The notes: generated by a model not told the origin, from the sequence alone. Shown: positions 6,628 to 13,815, counted from the stretch's first letter. The stretch is 16,418 nt of DNA from Lachnospiraceae bacterium (GCA_009774655.1 VSOD01000038.1:1-16418), one strand, 5' to 3'. Translations and numbers: made by a program.

Positions 6628-6987
6628 ATGAAGCACAGGATTAATTATTTAGGATTTTTATCTCTATTGGCATTGATAGCGGTTTTGGGATGGCGGACAG
6701 GAAATAAAGGTTTATATGGCTTTTTTGGCTTTGCCTATTATTTCCGTTATTACTGGGTAATCCCCGATGAATTTTTCCGGCTTAATGTGCAGAAAGCCGC
6801 TACATTTGCATTCATGTCGGAAATGATTATGCTGGTTCCTTTTATGTTTGTCTGTACCTCTGTTTATGGCACTGCCAAAGCGGTTCCTGTCTCTTTTGCC
6901 CTGAGTTTTGCGGTGACTGTTTTAGCGTTTACGACGGCGCTTGTCTATTTGGAGTGGAGAGAACGAAAGGGAGCAGAGAATGATTAA
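6628..6987 (+). CDS. DUF3796-family membrane protein
   Basis: 119 residues, with AAGGAGG seven bases before the ATG. The N-terminal NYLGFLSLLALIAVLGW and the GLYGFFGFAYYFRYYWVIPDEFFRLNVQKAATFAF stretch match the DUF3796 pattern as I remember it. Three hydrophobic segments (about 7-22, 64-81 and 87-107) make it an integral membrane protein. The last residues overlap the downstream XRE regulator by eight bases, so the pair is translationally coupled. This pairing is common in Firmicutes and suggests the membrane protein modulates, or is controlled by, the small regulator. The function of the family is not established. Confidence 0.75.
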   Translation: MKHRINYLGFLSLLALIAVLGWRTGNKGLYGFFGFAYYFRYYWVIPDEFFRLNVQKAATFAFMSEMIMLVPFMFVCTSVYGTAKAVPVSFALSFAVTVLAFTTALVYLEWRERKGAEND

Positions 6988-7192
6988 GAACCGAATCAAA
7001 GAATACAGGGCAAAATATGACATGAAACAGGAAGATTTGGCCAAACTGGTAGGCGTCCGCAGAGAAACGATCGGAAATCTTGAAAAAGGCAAATACAATC
7101 CTTCGCTGGTTTTGGCATGGAACATTGCAAAGGTATTTCATGTTTCGATCGAAGAGGTTTTTACTGTTGATGAGCAGTATAAACGTGCATAA
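6980..7192 (+). CDS. Small XRE (Cro/CI)-family regulator
   Basis: 70 residues, essentially a lone helix-turn-helix: IKEYRAKYDMKQEDLAKLVGVRRETIGNLEKGKYNPSLVLAWNIAKVF, then a V-S-I-E-E-V-F end. AAGGGAG lies six bases before the ATG at 6980, and the start overlaps the DUF3796 stop. A longer reading from 6941 exists but lacks a ribosome binding site and lies wholly inside DUF3796 coding sequence. It resembles the YvaO/YozG-type single-domain regulators. It probably represses or activates its own two-gene operon. Confidence 0.88.
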   Translation: MIKNRIKEYRAKYDMKQEDLAKLVGVRRETIGNLEKGKYNPSLVLAWNIAKVFHVSIEEVFTVDEQYKRA

Positions 7193-7207
7193 AAAGCAGT
7201 AAATCTA

Positions 7208-7237
7208 TTTACAATATATAAGGTTTCATGTTATCAT
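7208..7237 (+). promoter_or_regulatory. Promoter for the degV-like gene
   Basis: TTTACA (7208-7213), an 18-base spacer and TATCAT (7232-7237). The leader then holds the palindrome CTACGTAG (7253-7260). No terminator separates it from the XRE gene 16 bases upstream. Confidence 0.55.
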
Positions 7238-7278
7238 AAGTAGTAATGAAAACTACGTAGAATAGTTGCGGAGGCCTT

Positions 7279-8115
7279 ATGAATTATAAAATTGTTGTAG
7301 ACAGCTGTTGTGAATTACCCGGGAAGTATAAGAATGACGAGCGGTTTCAGAGTATTCCCCTTGGGCTGGAGGTAGGAGATTACGCGATCCAGGACGATGA
7401 GAACTTTGACCAGAAGGTTTTTCTGGAGAAGGTGGCAGCCTGTCCGCTGTGTCCGAAATCTTCCTGCCCCTCGCCCGAAAAGTTTATGGAAGCGTACCAC
7501 TGTGAGGCGGAGGAAATTTTTGTGGTGACGCTGTCCTCGCATCTGAGCGGAAGTTATAACAGCGCAGAGCTTGGCAGGAATCTCTACCACGAGAAATACG
7601 GTGGGAAGAAGATCCATGTAGTGGATTCAGAATCTGCCAGCTGCGGAGAGACCCAGCTGGCCATGCGAATCATGCGGTACAAGGAGGCCGGGCTGTCTTT
7701 TGAGGAAACGGTGGAGAAGATAGAAGTGTTTAAGCGGAAGATGCGCACTTATTTCGTGTTGGATAATCTGGAGACGCTCCGCAAGAACGGAAGGCTCAGC
7801 GGCGTCAAGGCACTGGTGGCCTCCACGCTTAATATCAAACCGGTCATGATCGGGAATCTGGGCGTGATCGAGCAGAAAGGACAGGCGATCGGCATCAACA
7901 AGGCCCTTGCCAGGCTGGCGGATAATATCATAGCAGATGTGGCACATCCGGAGAAAAGGACGCTTATGATCAGCCACTGCAACTGTCCGGAGCGGGCGGC
8001 CTATATGCGCACGCTCATGGAGAAAAGAGCATCCTATAAGAAGGTGGTAATCCTGGATACAGCGGGTGTCAGCAGTATGTATGCCAATGACGGCGGGATC
8101 ATCGTTACGCTGTAA
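7279..8115 (+). CDS. DegV-family (FakB-type) fatty-acid-binding protein
   Basis: 278 residues, the normal DegV length, with GGAGG before the ATG. The N-terminus KIVVDSCCELP is typical. SSCPSP (61-66) corresponds to the conserved T-S-x-P-S fatty-acid carboxylate-binding segment, here with Ser first. SSHLSGSYNSA (86-96) is the DegV signature; VVDSESAS and LETLRKNGRLSG follow further on. The C-terminus has an ILDTAGVSSMYANDGG stretch. Family members bind a fatty acid and present it to the kinase FakA for phosphorylation before phospholipid synthesis. No FakA-like kinase is in this window. It is cytosolic and monocistronic, with the convergent DUF1294 gene 29 bases downstream. Confidence 0.92.
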   Translation: MNYKIVVDSCCELPGKYKNDERFQSIPLGLEVGDYAIQDDENFDQKVFLEKVAACPLCPKSSCPSPEKFMEAYHCEAEEIFVVTLSSHLSGSYNSAELGRNLYHEKYGGKKIHVVDSESASCGETQLAMRIMRYKEAGLSFEETVEKIEVFKRKMRTYFVLDNLETLRKNGRLSGVKALVASTLNIKPVMIGNLGVIEQKGQAIGINKALARLADNIIADVAHPEKRTLMISHCNCPERAAYMRTLMEKRASYKKVVILDTAGVSSMYANDGGIIVTL

Positions 8116-8144
8116 ACAGATGCCCGTCGCCTTATTTACGTGCC

Positions 8145-8438
8145 TTACATTACCAGTATTTCGATTGGAGATGTGACAAGGAGCAGTACGAGCAGTATCT
8201 GTACGATCAGAATAGCCGGCATACCGTACAGGAAATACCAGTGCCTTGTTTTGTGGCGGAAAAGATGCATCCCTGCGATGGAACCGAGGGAGCCGCCGAT
8301 CAGGGCCAGCACGAACAGGGTAGACTCGGGAATGCGCCAGGTTCTTTTGCGCGCCTTGTGCTTGTCTACGCCCATGAAGATGAAACTTGTGCAGTTGACA
8401 GTGACCAGATATATGATGATAAGTGTGATCGCGTTCAT
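8145..8438 (-). CDS. DUF1294 membrane protein
   Basis: 97 residues, with AAGGA seven bases before the ATG. It shows the DUF1294 pattern: an N-terminal membrane helix, then MGVDKHKARKRTWRIPESTL, ALIGGSLGSIAGMHLFRHKTRHWYF and a final hydrophobic segment. Three membrane segments are likely (about 3-20, 41-57 and 70-88). The function of the family is unknown. It is transcribed divergently from the Crp/Fnr gene and convergently towards degV. An extended -10 (TGTTATGAT on the minus strand, near 8484-8492) overlaps the palindrome in the divergent gap, so the neighbouring Crp/Fnr protein may regulate it. Confidence 0.88.
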   Translation of the reverse strand: MNAITLIIIYLVTVNCTSFIFMGVDKHKARKRTWRIPESTLFVLALIGGSLGSIAGMHLFRHKTRHWYFLYGMPAILIVQILLVLLLVTSPIEILVM

Positions 8439-8476
8439 AAATTTATCCTTTTTCTTCAGAGTTGGGAAATGTCAGG

Positions 8477-8492
8477 TGTTAGTATCATAACA
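8477..8492. promoter_or_regulatory. CRP-architecture palindrome between DUF1294 and Crp/Fnr genes
   Basis: TGTTA-N6-TAACA is a perfect inverted repeat with the same 5-6-5 layout as the CRP site TGTGA-N6-TCACA. It lies 21 bases before the Crp/Fnr ATG and overlaps the candidate -10 of the divergent DUF1294 gene. It is probably an autoregulatory operator. Confidence 0.45.
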
Positions 8493-8513
8493 TAAAAAGG
8501 TAGAAAAAGAAAG

Positions 8514-9191
8514 ATGACGGCAAGAACAGAATTTGAACCTGTGTACAAAGATATATTTCCTTTCTGGAGCAGACTTTCAGAGGCGGACAGAGATTATCTG
8601 TGTGAGAACTCTTATGCCGTGACCTATCCCAGAGGCAGGAATATCCATGACGGCAATGACTGCTCCGGGGTGATCCTCGTGCAAAATGGCAGCCTCAGAC
8701 TTTATATGATGTCGGATGAGGGCAGGGAAATAACGCTGTATCGTCTGCACAGGGGAGACATTTGTATGCTGTCTGCCTCCTGTGTGTTGGAGTCCATTAC
8801 TTTTGACGTGTTCGTGGACGCCGAGGAGGACAGTGACTGCTATGTGATCGGCGGGCCTGCTTTTGCGGCATTGTCGGAGCGGGTTCCGGATATCAGGATT
8901 TTTGCGCTGGAGACTGCCGTCGGCCGTTTTTCGGATGTGATGTGGGTCATGCAGCAGATTCTTTTTATGAGTATGGACAAAAGGCTCGCCATTTTTCTTC
9001 TCGACGAATCGGCCAGAACCGGTGTCGATACAATAACGCTTACCCATGGACAGATTGCCCGCTATATCGGTTCTGCCCGTGAGGTCGTGTCAAGAATGCT
9101 CAAATACTTTGCAGGCGAAGGGATCGTGGAGGTTTCCCGCGGGGATATCAGAATTCTCGACCGGAAACGGCTTCGGGAACTGACAAGCTGA
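8514..9191 (+). CDS. Crp/Fnr-family transcriptional regulator
   Basis: 225 residues, a normal length. The N-terminal cNMP-like beta-roll spans about 15-125: FPFWSRLSEADRDYL, RGRNIHDGNDCSGVILVQNGSLRLYMMSDEGREITLYRLHRGDICMLS. A long dimerisation helix follows (about 130-160). The winged helix-turn-helix lies at about 170-220, with LTHGQIARYIGSAREVVSRMLKYFAGEGIVEVSRGDIRILD. The S-A-R-E-V-V-S-R recognition helix is typical. No N-terminal Fnr cysteine cluster is present, so an oxygen-sensing iron-sulfur cluster is unlikely, and the effector is unknown. The ribosome binding site is weak (AAAAAGAAAG). A palindrome lies in its promoter region and a strong terminator follows. Confidence 0.92.
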   Translation: MTARTEFEPVYKDIFPFWSRLSEADRDYLCENSYAVTYPRGRNIHDGNDCSGVILVQNGSLRLYMMSDEGREITLYRLHRGDICMLSASCVLESITFDVFVDAEEDSDCYVIGGPAFAALSERVPDIRIFALETAVGRFSDVMWVMQQILFMSMDKRLAIFLLDESARTGVDTITLTHGQIARYIGSAREVVSRMLKYFAGEGIVEVSRGDIRILDRKRLRELTS

Positions 9192-9217
9192 GAAATAGTC
9201 TGCGTATATATTGTTAC

Positions 9218-9249
9218 GGACGCCCATAGTCCTGCGGGCGTTCTTTTTT
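9218..9249 (+). terminator. Intrinsic terminator after the Crp/Fnr gene
   Basis: GGACGCCC (9218-9225) pairs with GGGCGTTC (9236-9243), including one G-T pair, around a 10-base loop, followed by seven T. Confidence 0.85.
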
Positions 9250-9427
9250 TGCCCTTTTTTCACCGACAGAGCAGTAGACAAAGTTCACATGGCATCTTCA
9301 TATCAAATTCATACGGGTATGATAGAATAAATACAAAGAAAAGAGCAGAGGAAGCTGTGCTGCAGTTTATCAAGGAACAGACGGGTGCGGTAGTTTTTTA
9401 TGGTTCATGTGATTTCTTCCACTTTTT

Positions 9428-9458
9428 TTGGTGTAAATTAACGGAAACTTGGTATATT
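9428..9458 (+). promoter_or_regulatory. Weak promoter candidate for the serine recombinase
   Basis: TATATT at 9453-9458 is a good -10, but the best -35 (TTGGTG, 9428-9433) is 19 bases away. Just downstream, GATCA (9460-9464) and TGATC (9474-9478) bracket the ribosome binding site. The rest of the 289-base gap (9192-9480) shows only the upstream terminator and no credible gene. Confidence 0.3.
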
Positions 9459-9480
9459 AGATCAAAAAGGGAGTGATCAC

Positions 9481-10083
9481 ATGAAAGACACGGTCTATGG
9501 ATATATTCGTGTATCCACAAGGGAACAGAATGAGGCGCGGCAGAAGATTGCCCTGCGCAGCTTTCCGGTGCCGGAAGAAAATATCTATATGGACAAGATG
9601 AGCGGAAAAGATTTCGAGCGCGACGCCTATCAGGAACTGGTGAGGAAACTCGAAAGGGGCGATCTGCTGGTGATCCAGTCGATCGATCGGCTGGGGCGCA
9701 ATTACGAGGAGATTCTCGACCAGTGGCGCATCCTTACGAGAATCAGACAGGTGGATATCGTGGTGCTGGACATGCCGCTGCTGGATACGAGGAAAAAGGG
9801 GGATGATCTGACCGGCACTTTTGTGGCGGATCTGGTGTTGCAGATCCTCTCCTATGTGGCCCAGAGCGAACGGGAAAATATCCGTAAGCGACAGGCGGAG
9901 GGGATCGCGGCAGCCAAAGCGCGGGGCGTACACTTCGGCAATCCGGGCAAGCCTGTGCCGGAGGCTTTTGCGGAGACGGTGGAGAAATGGAGGCGCAAGG
10001 AGATCAGACTGCCGGAAGCGTTGGAACATCTGGGGATTGGCCGCAGTTATTTTTATCGACATGTGAAACTGCTTGGTTTGTAA
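9481..10083 (+). CDS. Small serine recombinase (resolvase/invertase family)
   Basis: 200 residues, the size of Hin/Gin/TnpR proteins. The catalytic serine is Ser12 in YIRVSTREQ. The active-site arginines are in the SIDRLGRN motif (Arg70, Arg73), and S-E-R-E-N-I-R at 129-135 starts the long E-helix. The C-terminal 45 residues form a small Hin-like DNA-binding domain (PEALEHLGIGRSYFYRHVK). GGGAG lies eight bases before the ATG. No transposase, integrase partner or obvious invertible segment is adjacent, so this is an orphan resolvase or invertase. Candidate crossover sites were not recognised. It may be a transposon remnant or act on a distant locus. Confidence 0.9.
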   Translation: MKDTVYGYIRVSTREQNEARQKIALRSFPVPEENIYMDKMSGKDFERDAYQELVRKLERGDLLVIQSIDRLGRNYEEILDQWRILTRIRQVDIVVLDMPLLDTRKKGDDLTGTFVADLVLQILSYVAQSERENIRKRQAEGIAAAKARGVHFGNPGKPVPEAFAETVEKWRRKEIRLPEALEHLGIGRSYFYRHVKLLGL

Positions 10084-10152
10084 AGATTCTGCAGGATACA
10101 TTGCTGCAGGTGCCTACATAAAAAAGAGATTGTGGAGACGGTGGAATTTGTG

Positions 10153-10181
10153 TTGCGGCAGGGGCAGGCCTGTGTTATGAT
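10153..10181 (+). promoter_or_regulatory. Promoter for the metallo-beta-lactamase-fold gene
   Basis: TTGCGG (10153-10158), a 17-base spacer and TATGAT (10176-10181); TG one base before the -10 makes it an extended element. Confidence 0.55.
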
Positions 10182-10214
10182 CGCAGTAAAACAACAGGTT
10201 TTCAGAGGCTGTAG

Positions 10215-11102
10215 ATGAATGTAGATATGAAAGAGGAGGTCGATTGGCTGATGAAAAGGGCCGGGAGACATTCAACTGTCGGAATGTTACTGTGTATGGT
10301 GGGAGTGTGCGTGCTGCTTGGCGCTTTTGCAATGTTCCTGCTGCGCCCCGGGAGCAGAGAGGATGTACAGCCGGCGAAGATTCTGTTCGCCGGCACGGAG
10401 GATGACGCGGACTGTGCGATTTTGCTGAGCCAGGATACATGCGTTATGATCGACACGGGAGAAGAGCAGGATGCAGAGCATATCCTTACCCTGCTGGAGC
10501 AGGAGCAGGTGGAGAAGATTGACTGCCTGATCCTCACCCATCCGGACAAGGATCATATCGGAGGCGCGCCTGCACTTATGGAGGCGCTTTCCGTCGACCG
10601 GATCGTAGTGCCGGATTACGGACAGGAGAAGGAAAGCTACGAGACGCTTATAGAGACGGCGGAAGCGCTGGGGAGCAGCATCACGGTAATGGCGCCCGCG
10701 CACAGCAGGGATCTGCGTTTCGGGGATCTTTCGCTTTGCATCTGGCCGCCGGAAGAAGCGTATTACGAGAAGGACAACGACTATTCCCTGGCGGTGCTTG
10801 TCAGGCACGGCGGGGTGAAGATGTTTTTCGCCGGGGATGCCCAGAAGAGAAGGATGAAGGAGCTGCTGACCTATTCTCTGCCGCAGGTGGATCTGTACAA
10901 AGTAAGCTATCATGGGCGCGACCTCACCACCGGCGCCAGGCTGATCGGCAGCATCCGGCCGCGGTACGCCGTGGTGACGGCGGATGCACCGGGGTCGGAG
11001 ATTGAACAGGCGCTTCGCCTGGCGGGCGCGCAGGTCTATTGCACGAGGGGACAGGACGCGGTGTTTGTCAGCGACGGGGAGCTCTTTTCCTGTGTGCCCT
11101 GA
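10215..11102 (+). CDS. Membrane-anchored ComEC/Rec2-like metallo-beta-lactamase-fold hydrolase
   Basis: 295 residues from the ATG at 10215 (AGAGG six bases upstream). An alternative ATG at 10251 has a stronger AGGAGG eleven bases upstream and would give 283 residues. One membrane segment (about 21-43) places the catalytic domain outside the cell. Metal-binding motifs resemble the C-terminal domain of ComEC: VMIDTGEE (77-84), LTHPDKDHIGG (107-117) with His109, Asp111, Asp113 and His114, FFAGDAQ, and VSYHGRD. The second His of H-x-H-x-D-H is Asp, as is usual in the ComEC-type group. ComEC itself has a large channel domain that is absent here. The substrate is unknown; nuclease or phosphodiesterase activity would be a guess. 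It is monocistronic. Confidence 0.85.
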   Translation: MNVDMKEEVDWLMKRAGRHSTVGMLLCMVGVCVLLGAFAMFLLRPGSREDVQPAKILFAGTEDDADCAILLSQDTCVMIDTGEEQDAEHILTLLEQEQVEKIDCLILTHPDKDHIGGAPALMEALSVDRIVVPDYGQEKESYETLIETAEALGSSITVMAPAHSRDLRFGDLSLCIWPPEEAYYEKDNDYSLAVLVRHGGVKMFFAGDAQKRRMKELLTYSLPQVDLYKVSYHGRDLTTGARLIGSIRPRYAVVTADAPGSEIEQALRLAGAQVYCTRGQDAVFVSDGELFSCVP

Positions 11103-11130
11103 CAGCCCTGTTTCCGGGCGGTATTCCAAT

Positions 11131-11152
11131 ACCGATCGAGGCACGGTTTTTT
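11131..11152 (+). terminator. Weak intrinsic terminator after the MBL-fold gene
   Basis: ACCG (11131-11134) pairs with CGGT (11144-11147) and is followed by a T-run. An alternative stem, CGGTATT-CC-AATACCG (11119-11134), overlaps it. The gap to the convergent permease gene is only 48 bases. Confidence 0.4.
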
Positions 11153-12473
11153 ACTGTTTCGTGATAAATTTGATATATCGCGTGCTTATCACATATACCA
11201 TACCAAAATAGCATAAATACAGAACAAAGAAGCAGACCATAAAACTGCCCATAGCTTTAAGCAGATGATCGTGTATGGGTAATATGGAGTTCAGCTTATG
11301 ATTGACAAACGGTGCGGCTGTCCAGAGCATCATAAAAGACATCAGTACCGGCATGAACAGCTTTAGAAGCACCTGCATACAAATCAGTTTTTTCAGATCG
11401 GAACAACTTTTGCCCATATGAAATAACAGCCGTATATTTCGATCCTCTCTCTTTAAATCAATGATTTGCGATAAAGAGAGGATAGAGAAATAAATGATCA
11501 TAAAAATAATGCAGATACTGATCTGTAAAAATCCCATCCACTGCTGTTCCTTTTGTTCAAAAATGGAAACAGCCGGATTAAGCAGAAGCGTCCCAAAGAC
11601 AAAAGCGGCTGCTGAAAAAATAAAGCAGATGCAGAAAATGGTATTTACATTGGCACCGGTTTTTGAACCGCCTGTCATTTCAGCCATCTGATACAACCGG
11701 TTGCCCTGATATAAAGTGTCTGCCTGTGACAGGCGTAAGGATGCGATAAAAGCATACAGCCATCTATAGAATGAAAAAACGCACACCAACACTGGCAGTG
11801 AAATAAAGGAGATGGAAACAGACATTATCCTGCCGGACAGAAAGGAAATGCCCGACAGCAGTGCCAGATAGCCGAAAAAGCTGATCATAAGCATCCATCC
11901 CCAAAAGGATTTCCGGCCTGTGCCCAGCGGCTGATTGTGCTGTTTTTCCCGCATAAGCTGCACGATCTGTAATTTATATATTTTTCTCTTCATAAAAAAT
12001 GTTGTCAGAATTTCTACACAGCAAAAATAACCAAATGTCTGCAGAATGCTTTTCAGGATAATTCTGGACATGGAGCGGCCTGTGGTATCCGGCAGTAATG
12101 TATGACAGCAGATAGAAAAGATGCCCGTCCCGGAAGCCACACCCACAACAAAGCACAACAGTCCTGTCAAAAATAATTCGCACAAAAATACCAGTGTCAG
12201 CTTATCTTTTTCCATGCCAAGCAGCATATAAGTGGCAAATTCTTTTGCCCGCTGCCTGATGACAAAATGATTGATATAGTTTGCAAATACCGCCATGATC
12301 AGCACGATCAGTAAAGGCAGGGCCATTGTCTGAAAACCCGCCTGCATATCCCCTGTATCCGCAATACAGTTTGAAAGAAAAATAATGGAAGTGAGCATGA
12401 CCATGGATGCCATATAAAGGAGATAGTCGAGCATGGAACGCTTTGTGTTACGGAGCGCTAATTTAAGATACAT
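11151..12473 (-). CDS. FtsX/BceB-like ABC transporter permease lacking the large extracellular domain
   Basis: 440 residues from the ATG at 12473, which has GGAGG eight bases upstream; a GTG at 12482 is in frame but has no site of its own. About ten hydrophobic segments are visible. The order is one segment, then an FtsX-type block (segments 2-4), a pair in the middle, and a second FtsX-type block near the C-terminus. This matches the ten-helix plan of BceB/VraG permeases. Those are about 650 residues long, with a large extracellular domain of roughly 200 residues between helices 7 and 8. Here that loop is only about 20 residues (PAVSIFEQKEQQ). It overlaps the upstream ATPase gene by 11 bases, so they form one transporter, probably for export of, or release from, a peptide or lipid-linked antimicrobial. 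Confidence 0.82.
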   Translation of the reverse strand: MYLKLALRNTKRSMLDYLLYMASMVMLTSIIFLSNCIADTGDMQAGFQTMALPLLIVLIMAVFANYINHFVIRQRAKEFATYMLLGMEKDKLTLVFLCELFLTGLLCFVVGVASGTGIFSICCHTLLPDTTGRSMSRIILKSILQTFGYFCCVEILTTFFMKRKIYKLQIVQLMREKQHNQPLGTGRKSFWGWMLMISFFGYLALLSGISFLSGRIMSVSISFISLPVLVCVFSFYRWLYAFIASLRLSQADTLYQGNRLYQMAEMTGGSKTGANVNTIFCICFIFSAAAFVFGTLLLNPAVSIFEQKEQQWMGFLQISICIIFMIIYFSILSLSQIIDLKREDRNIRLLFHMGKSCSDLKKLICMQVLLKLFMPVLMSFMMLWTAAPFVNHKLNSILPIHDHLLKAMGSFMVCFFVLYLCYFGMVYVISTRYIKFITKQ

Positions 12474-13539
12474 AGGGAACACCTCCTGTTATCTTTGCGA
12501 AAGTATCTAAAATTCTGGTGAAAAATTCCTGTTTATTTTCCTGTTCCCGTTTCAGGGAGGCTTTTATTTTGCCATCCTGCATAAACAGAATCTCATCGCA
12601 ATAACTTGCGGAGAAGACATCATGCGTTACCATTAGGACAGTAGCAGTATATTTTCGGCAGAGCATGACAAAGGTTTCCAGTAATTGGGCAGCGGCATGA
12701 CTGTCCAATGCCCCGGTCGGTTCATCCGCGAGAATCAGGCCGGGGTTTGTCGCGATCGCTCTTATACAGGCGCATCGCTGCCGTTGGCCGCCTGAAATTT
12801 CATACGGAAATTTATGCAGGATTTCCGATATCCCTAATTTGCCGGCCAGATCAATGATCGTCTGTTTTACGGTCTCTTTTGGCATCTGCTTAATCGTCAA
12901 TGCCAGTGCGATATTCTCATAAACCGTTAAGGTGTCTAATAAATTGTATTCCTGAAATACAAACCCCAAATGCTCCCGGCGAAAAGATGCCAGATCATTT
13001 TCAGACAGGCCGGCAATGTCATGACCGTCAATTTCTATCTGCCCGCTGGTAGCCTTATCTATTGTTGCGATCATATTCAGTAAAGTGGTTTTTCCGGATC
13101 CTGATGCACCCATGATGCCGACAAAACGCCCTTTGGTGATTTCAAAGCTGACATCTTTAACGGCTTCGGTTACGGTACTTTCCGTTTCGTATACCTTTCT
13201 GATATTTTTTATCTTTAACACGCTCGAAGCAGAGGAATCTGTCTGATTCTCCCACCGGTCTTCGCCAAGCAGGCTTGTGACGACTTCGAGCAGTAATTGA
13301 TTAGATTTCTCTTTCAGGTTTTCATCGGGTATGAATTCACCTGCAAGCAATTCATTCAAAGTGATGTGGAGCAGGTCGCACAGCGGACAAAACAGGGACA
13401 GATCAGGCATTGATTTTCCGGTTTCCCATTTTGATACAGCCTTGTCCGTTATTCCCAACATTTCAGCCAGCTGGTTTTGGGTCAGGCCGTTGTCTTTTCT
13501 TCGCGCGGCAATGAAACCGCCTATTTTCTTTTGATCCAT
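12463..13539 (-). CDS. XRE helix-turn-helix fused to ABC transporter ATPase (BceA-like)
   Basis: 358 residues in one open frame. Residues 1-68 are an XRE/Cro DNA-binding domain: GLTQNQLAEMLGITDKAVSKWETGKSMPDLSLF, then LHITLNELLAGE. A hydrophilic linker (69-106) leads to a complete ABC ATPase of the MacB/BceA type. Its motifs are Walker A GASGSGKT (144-151), Q-loop Gln196, signature ISGGQ (248-252), Walker B LILADE (268-273), D-loop and H-loop His306. All catalytic residues are present. GAGG lies 11 bases before the ATG. It probably pairs with the overlapping permease and may bind its own operator, linking transport state to transcription; that link is an inference. A minus-strand promoter and a tandem repeat lie upstream. 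Confidence 0.93.
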   Translation of the reverse strand: MDQKKIGGFIAARRKDNGLTQNQLAEMLGITDKAVSKWETGKSMPDLSLFCPLCDLLHITLNELLAGEFIPDENLKEKSNQLLLEVVTSLLGEDRWENQTDSSASSVLKIKNIRKVYETESTVTEAVKDVSFEITKGRFVGIMGASGSGKTTLLNMIATIDKATSGQIEIDGHDIAGLSENDLASFRREHLGFVFQEYNLLDTLTVYENIALALTIKQMPKETVKQTIIDLAGKLGISEILHKFPYEISGGQRQRCACIRAIATNPGLILADEPTGALDSHAAAQLLETFVMLCRKYTATVLMVTHDVFSASYCDEILFMQDGKIKASLKREQENKQEFFTRILDTFAKITGGVPYVS

Positions 13540-13565
13540 ATTTCAAAAATCCTCGCTTTGCATTA

Positions 13566-13583
13566 TTATGATACTTATGATAC
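13566..13583. repeat. Tandem TTATGATAC direct repeat upstream of the HTH-ABC gene
   Basis: Two perfect, adjacent copies of TTATGATAC (plus strand) lie 27-44 bases before the ATPase start, within its predicted leader. They are a candidate operator for the fused XRE domain. Confidence 0.45.
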
Positions 13584-13657
13584 AGCGGACGGATAAAAGG
13601 AACACCTACCAACAGTAGAGTTTTGAGAATCTCCTGTTTTTCCTGTGGTTCGGCCCT

Positions 13658-13686
13658 ATTATAACGCTGTTTGATCCGGACAACAA
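13658..13686 (-). promoter_or_regulatory. Promoter of the HTH-ABC/permease operon
   Basis: On the minus strand TTGTTG (13686-13681), a 17-base spacer and a perfect TATAAT (13663-13658). The leader would be about 110 bases and contains an imperfect hairpin (about 13609-13638) and the TTATGATAC repeats. Confidence 0.6.
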
Positions 13687-13699
13687 GATATGGTGTAAT
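13671..13699 (+). promoter_or_regulatory. Weak divergent promoter for the lipoprotein gene
   Basis: TTGATC (13671-13676), a 17-base spacer and TGTAAT (13694-13699). It overlaps the minus-strand promoter, so the two would compete. The match is modest. Confidence 0.3.
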
Positions 13700-13751
13700 T
13701 GTGGTTTAAAATACGGGCGTATCTGTCGATGAATTGTATGAGGCGGTAAAT

Positions 13752-13771
13752 TATGTGCATATATGTGCATA
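13752..13771. repeat. Tandem TATGTGCATA direct repeat upstream of the lipoprotein gene
   Basis: Two perfect adjacent 10-bp copies lie 45-64 bases before the lipoprotein ATG. Each copy is itself nearly palindromic. This is a candidate binding site, for example for the nearby OmpR-family response regulator, which typically binds direct repeats about one helical turn apart. Confidence 0.45.
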
Positions 13772-13815
13772 GGAGAAAATGAGCATAAAAATAGTAAGTC
13801 AAGGAGGATGTGTTA

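Noticed and set aside
9249..9476. 75-codon plus-strand frame before the serine recombinase
   Set aside because: It begins inside the T-run of a terminator, has no ribosome binding site, and its translation resembles no protein.
10086..10115. Repeated CTGCAG hairpin after the recombinase gene
   Set aside because: The six-base stem has no T-run and CTGCAG is self-complementary, so pairing is expected by chance. Not called a terminator.
10287..11144. 285-codon minus-strand frame opposite the MBL-fold gene
   Set aside because: Shadow frame: no ribosome binding site and a His/Arg/Gln-rich translation, whereas the plus strand carries the complete metal-binding motifs.
13609..13641. Hairpin followed by five T on the plus strand
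   Set aside because: No plus-strand gene lies upstream to terminate and the stem has mismatches. On the other strand it is only a leader hairpin of the ABC operon.
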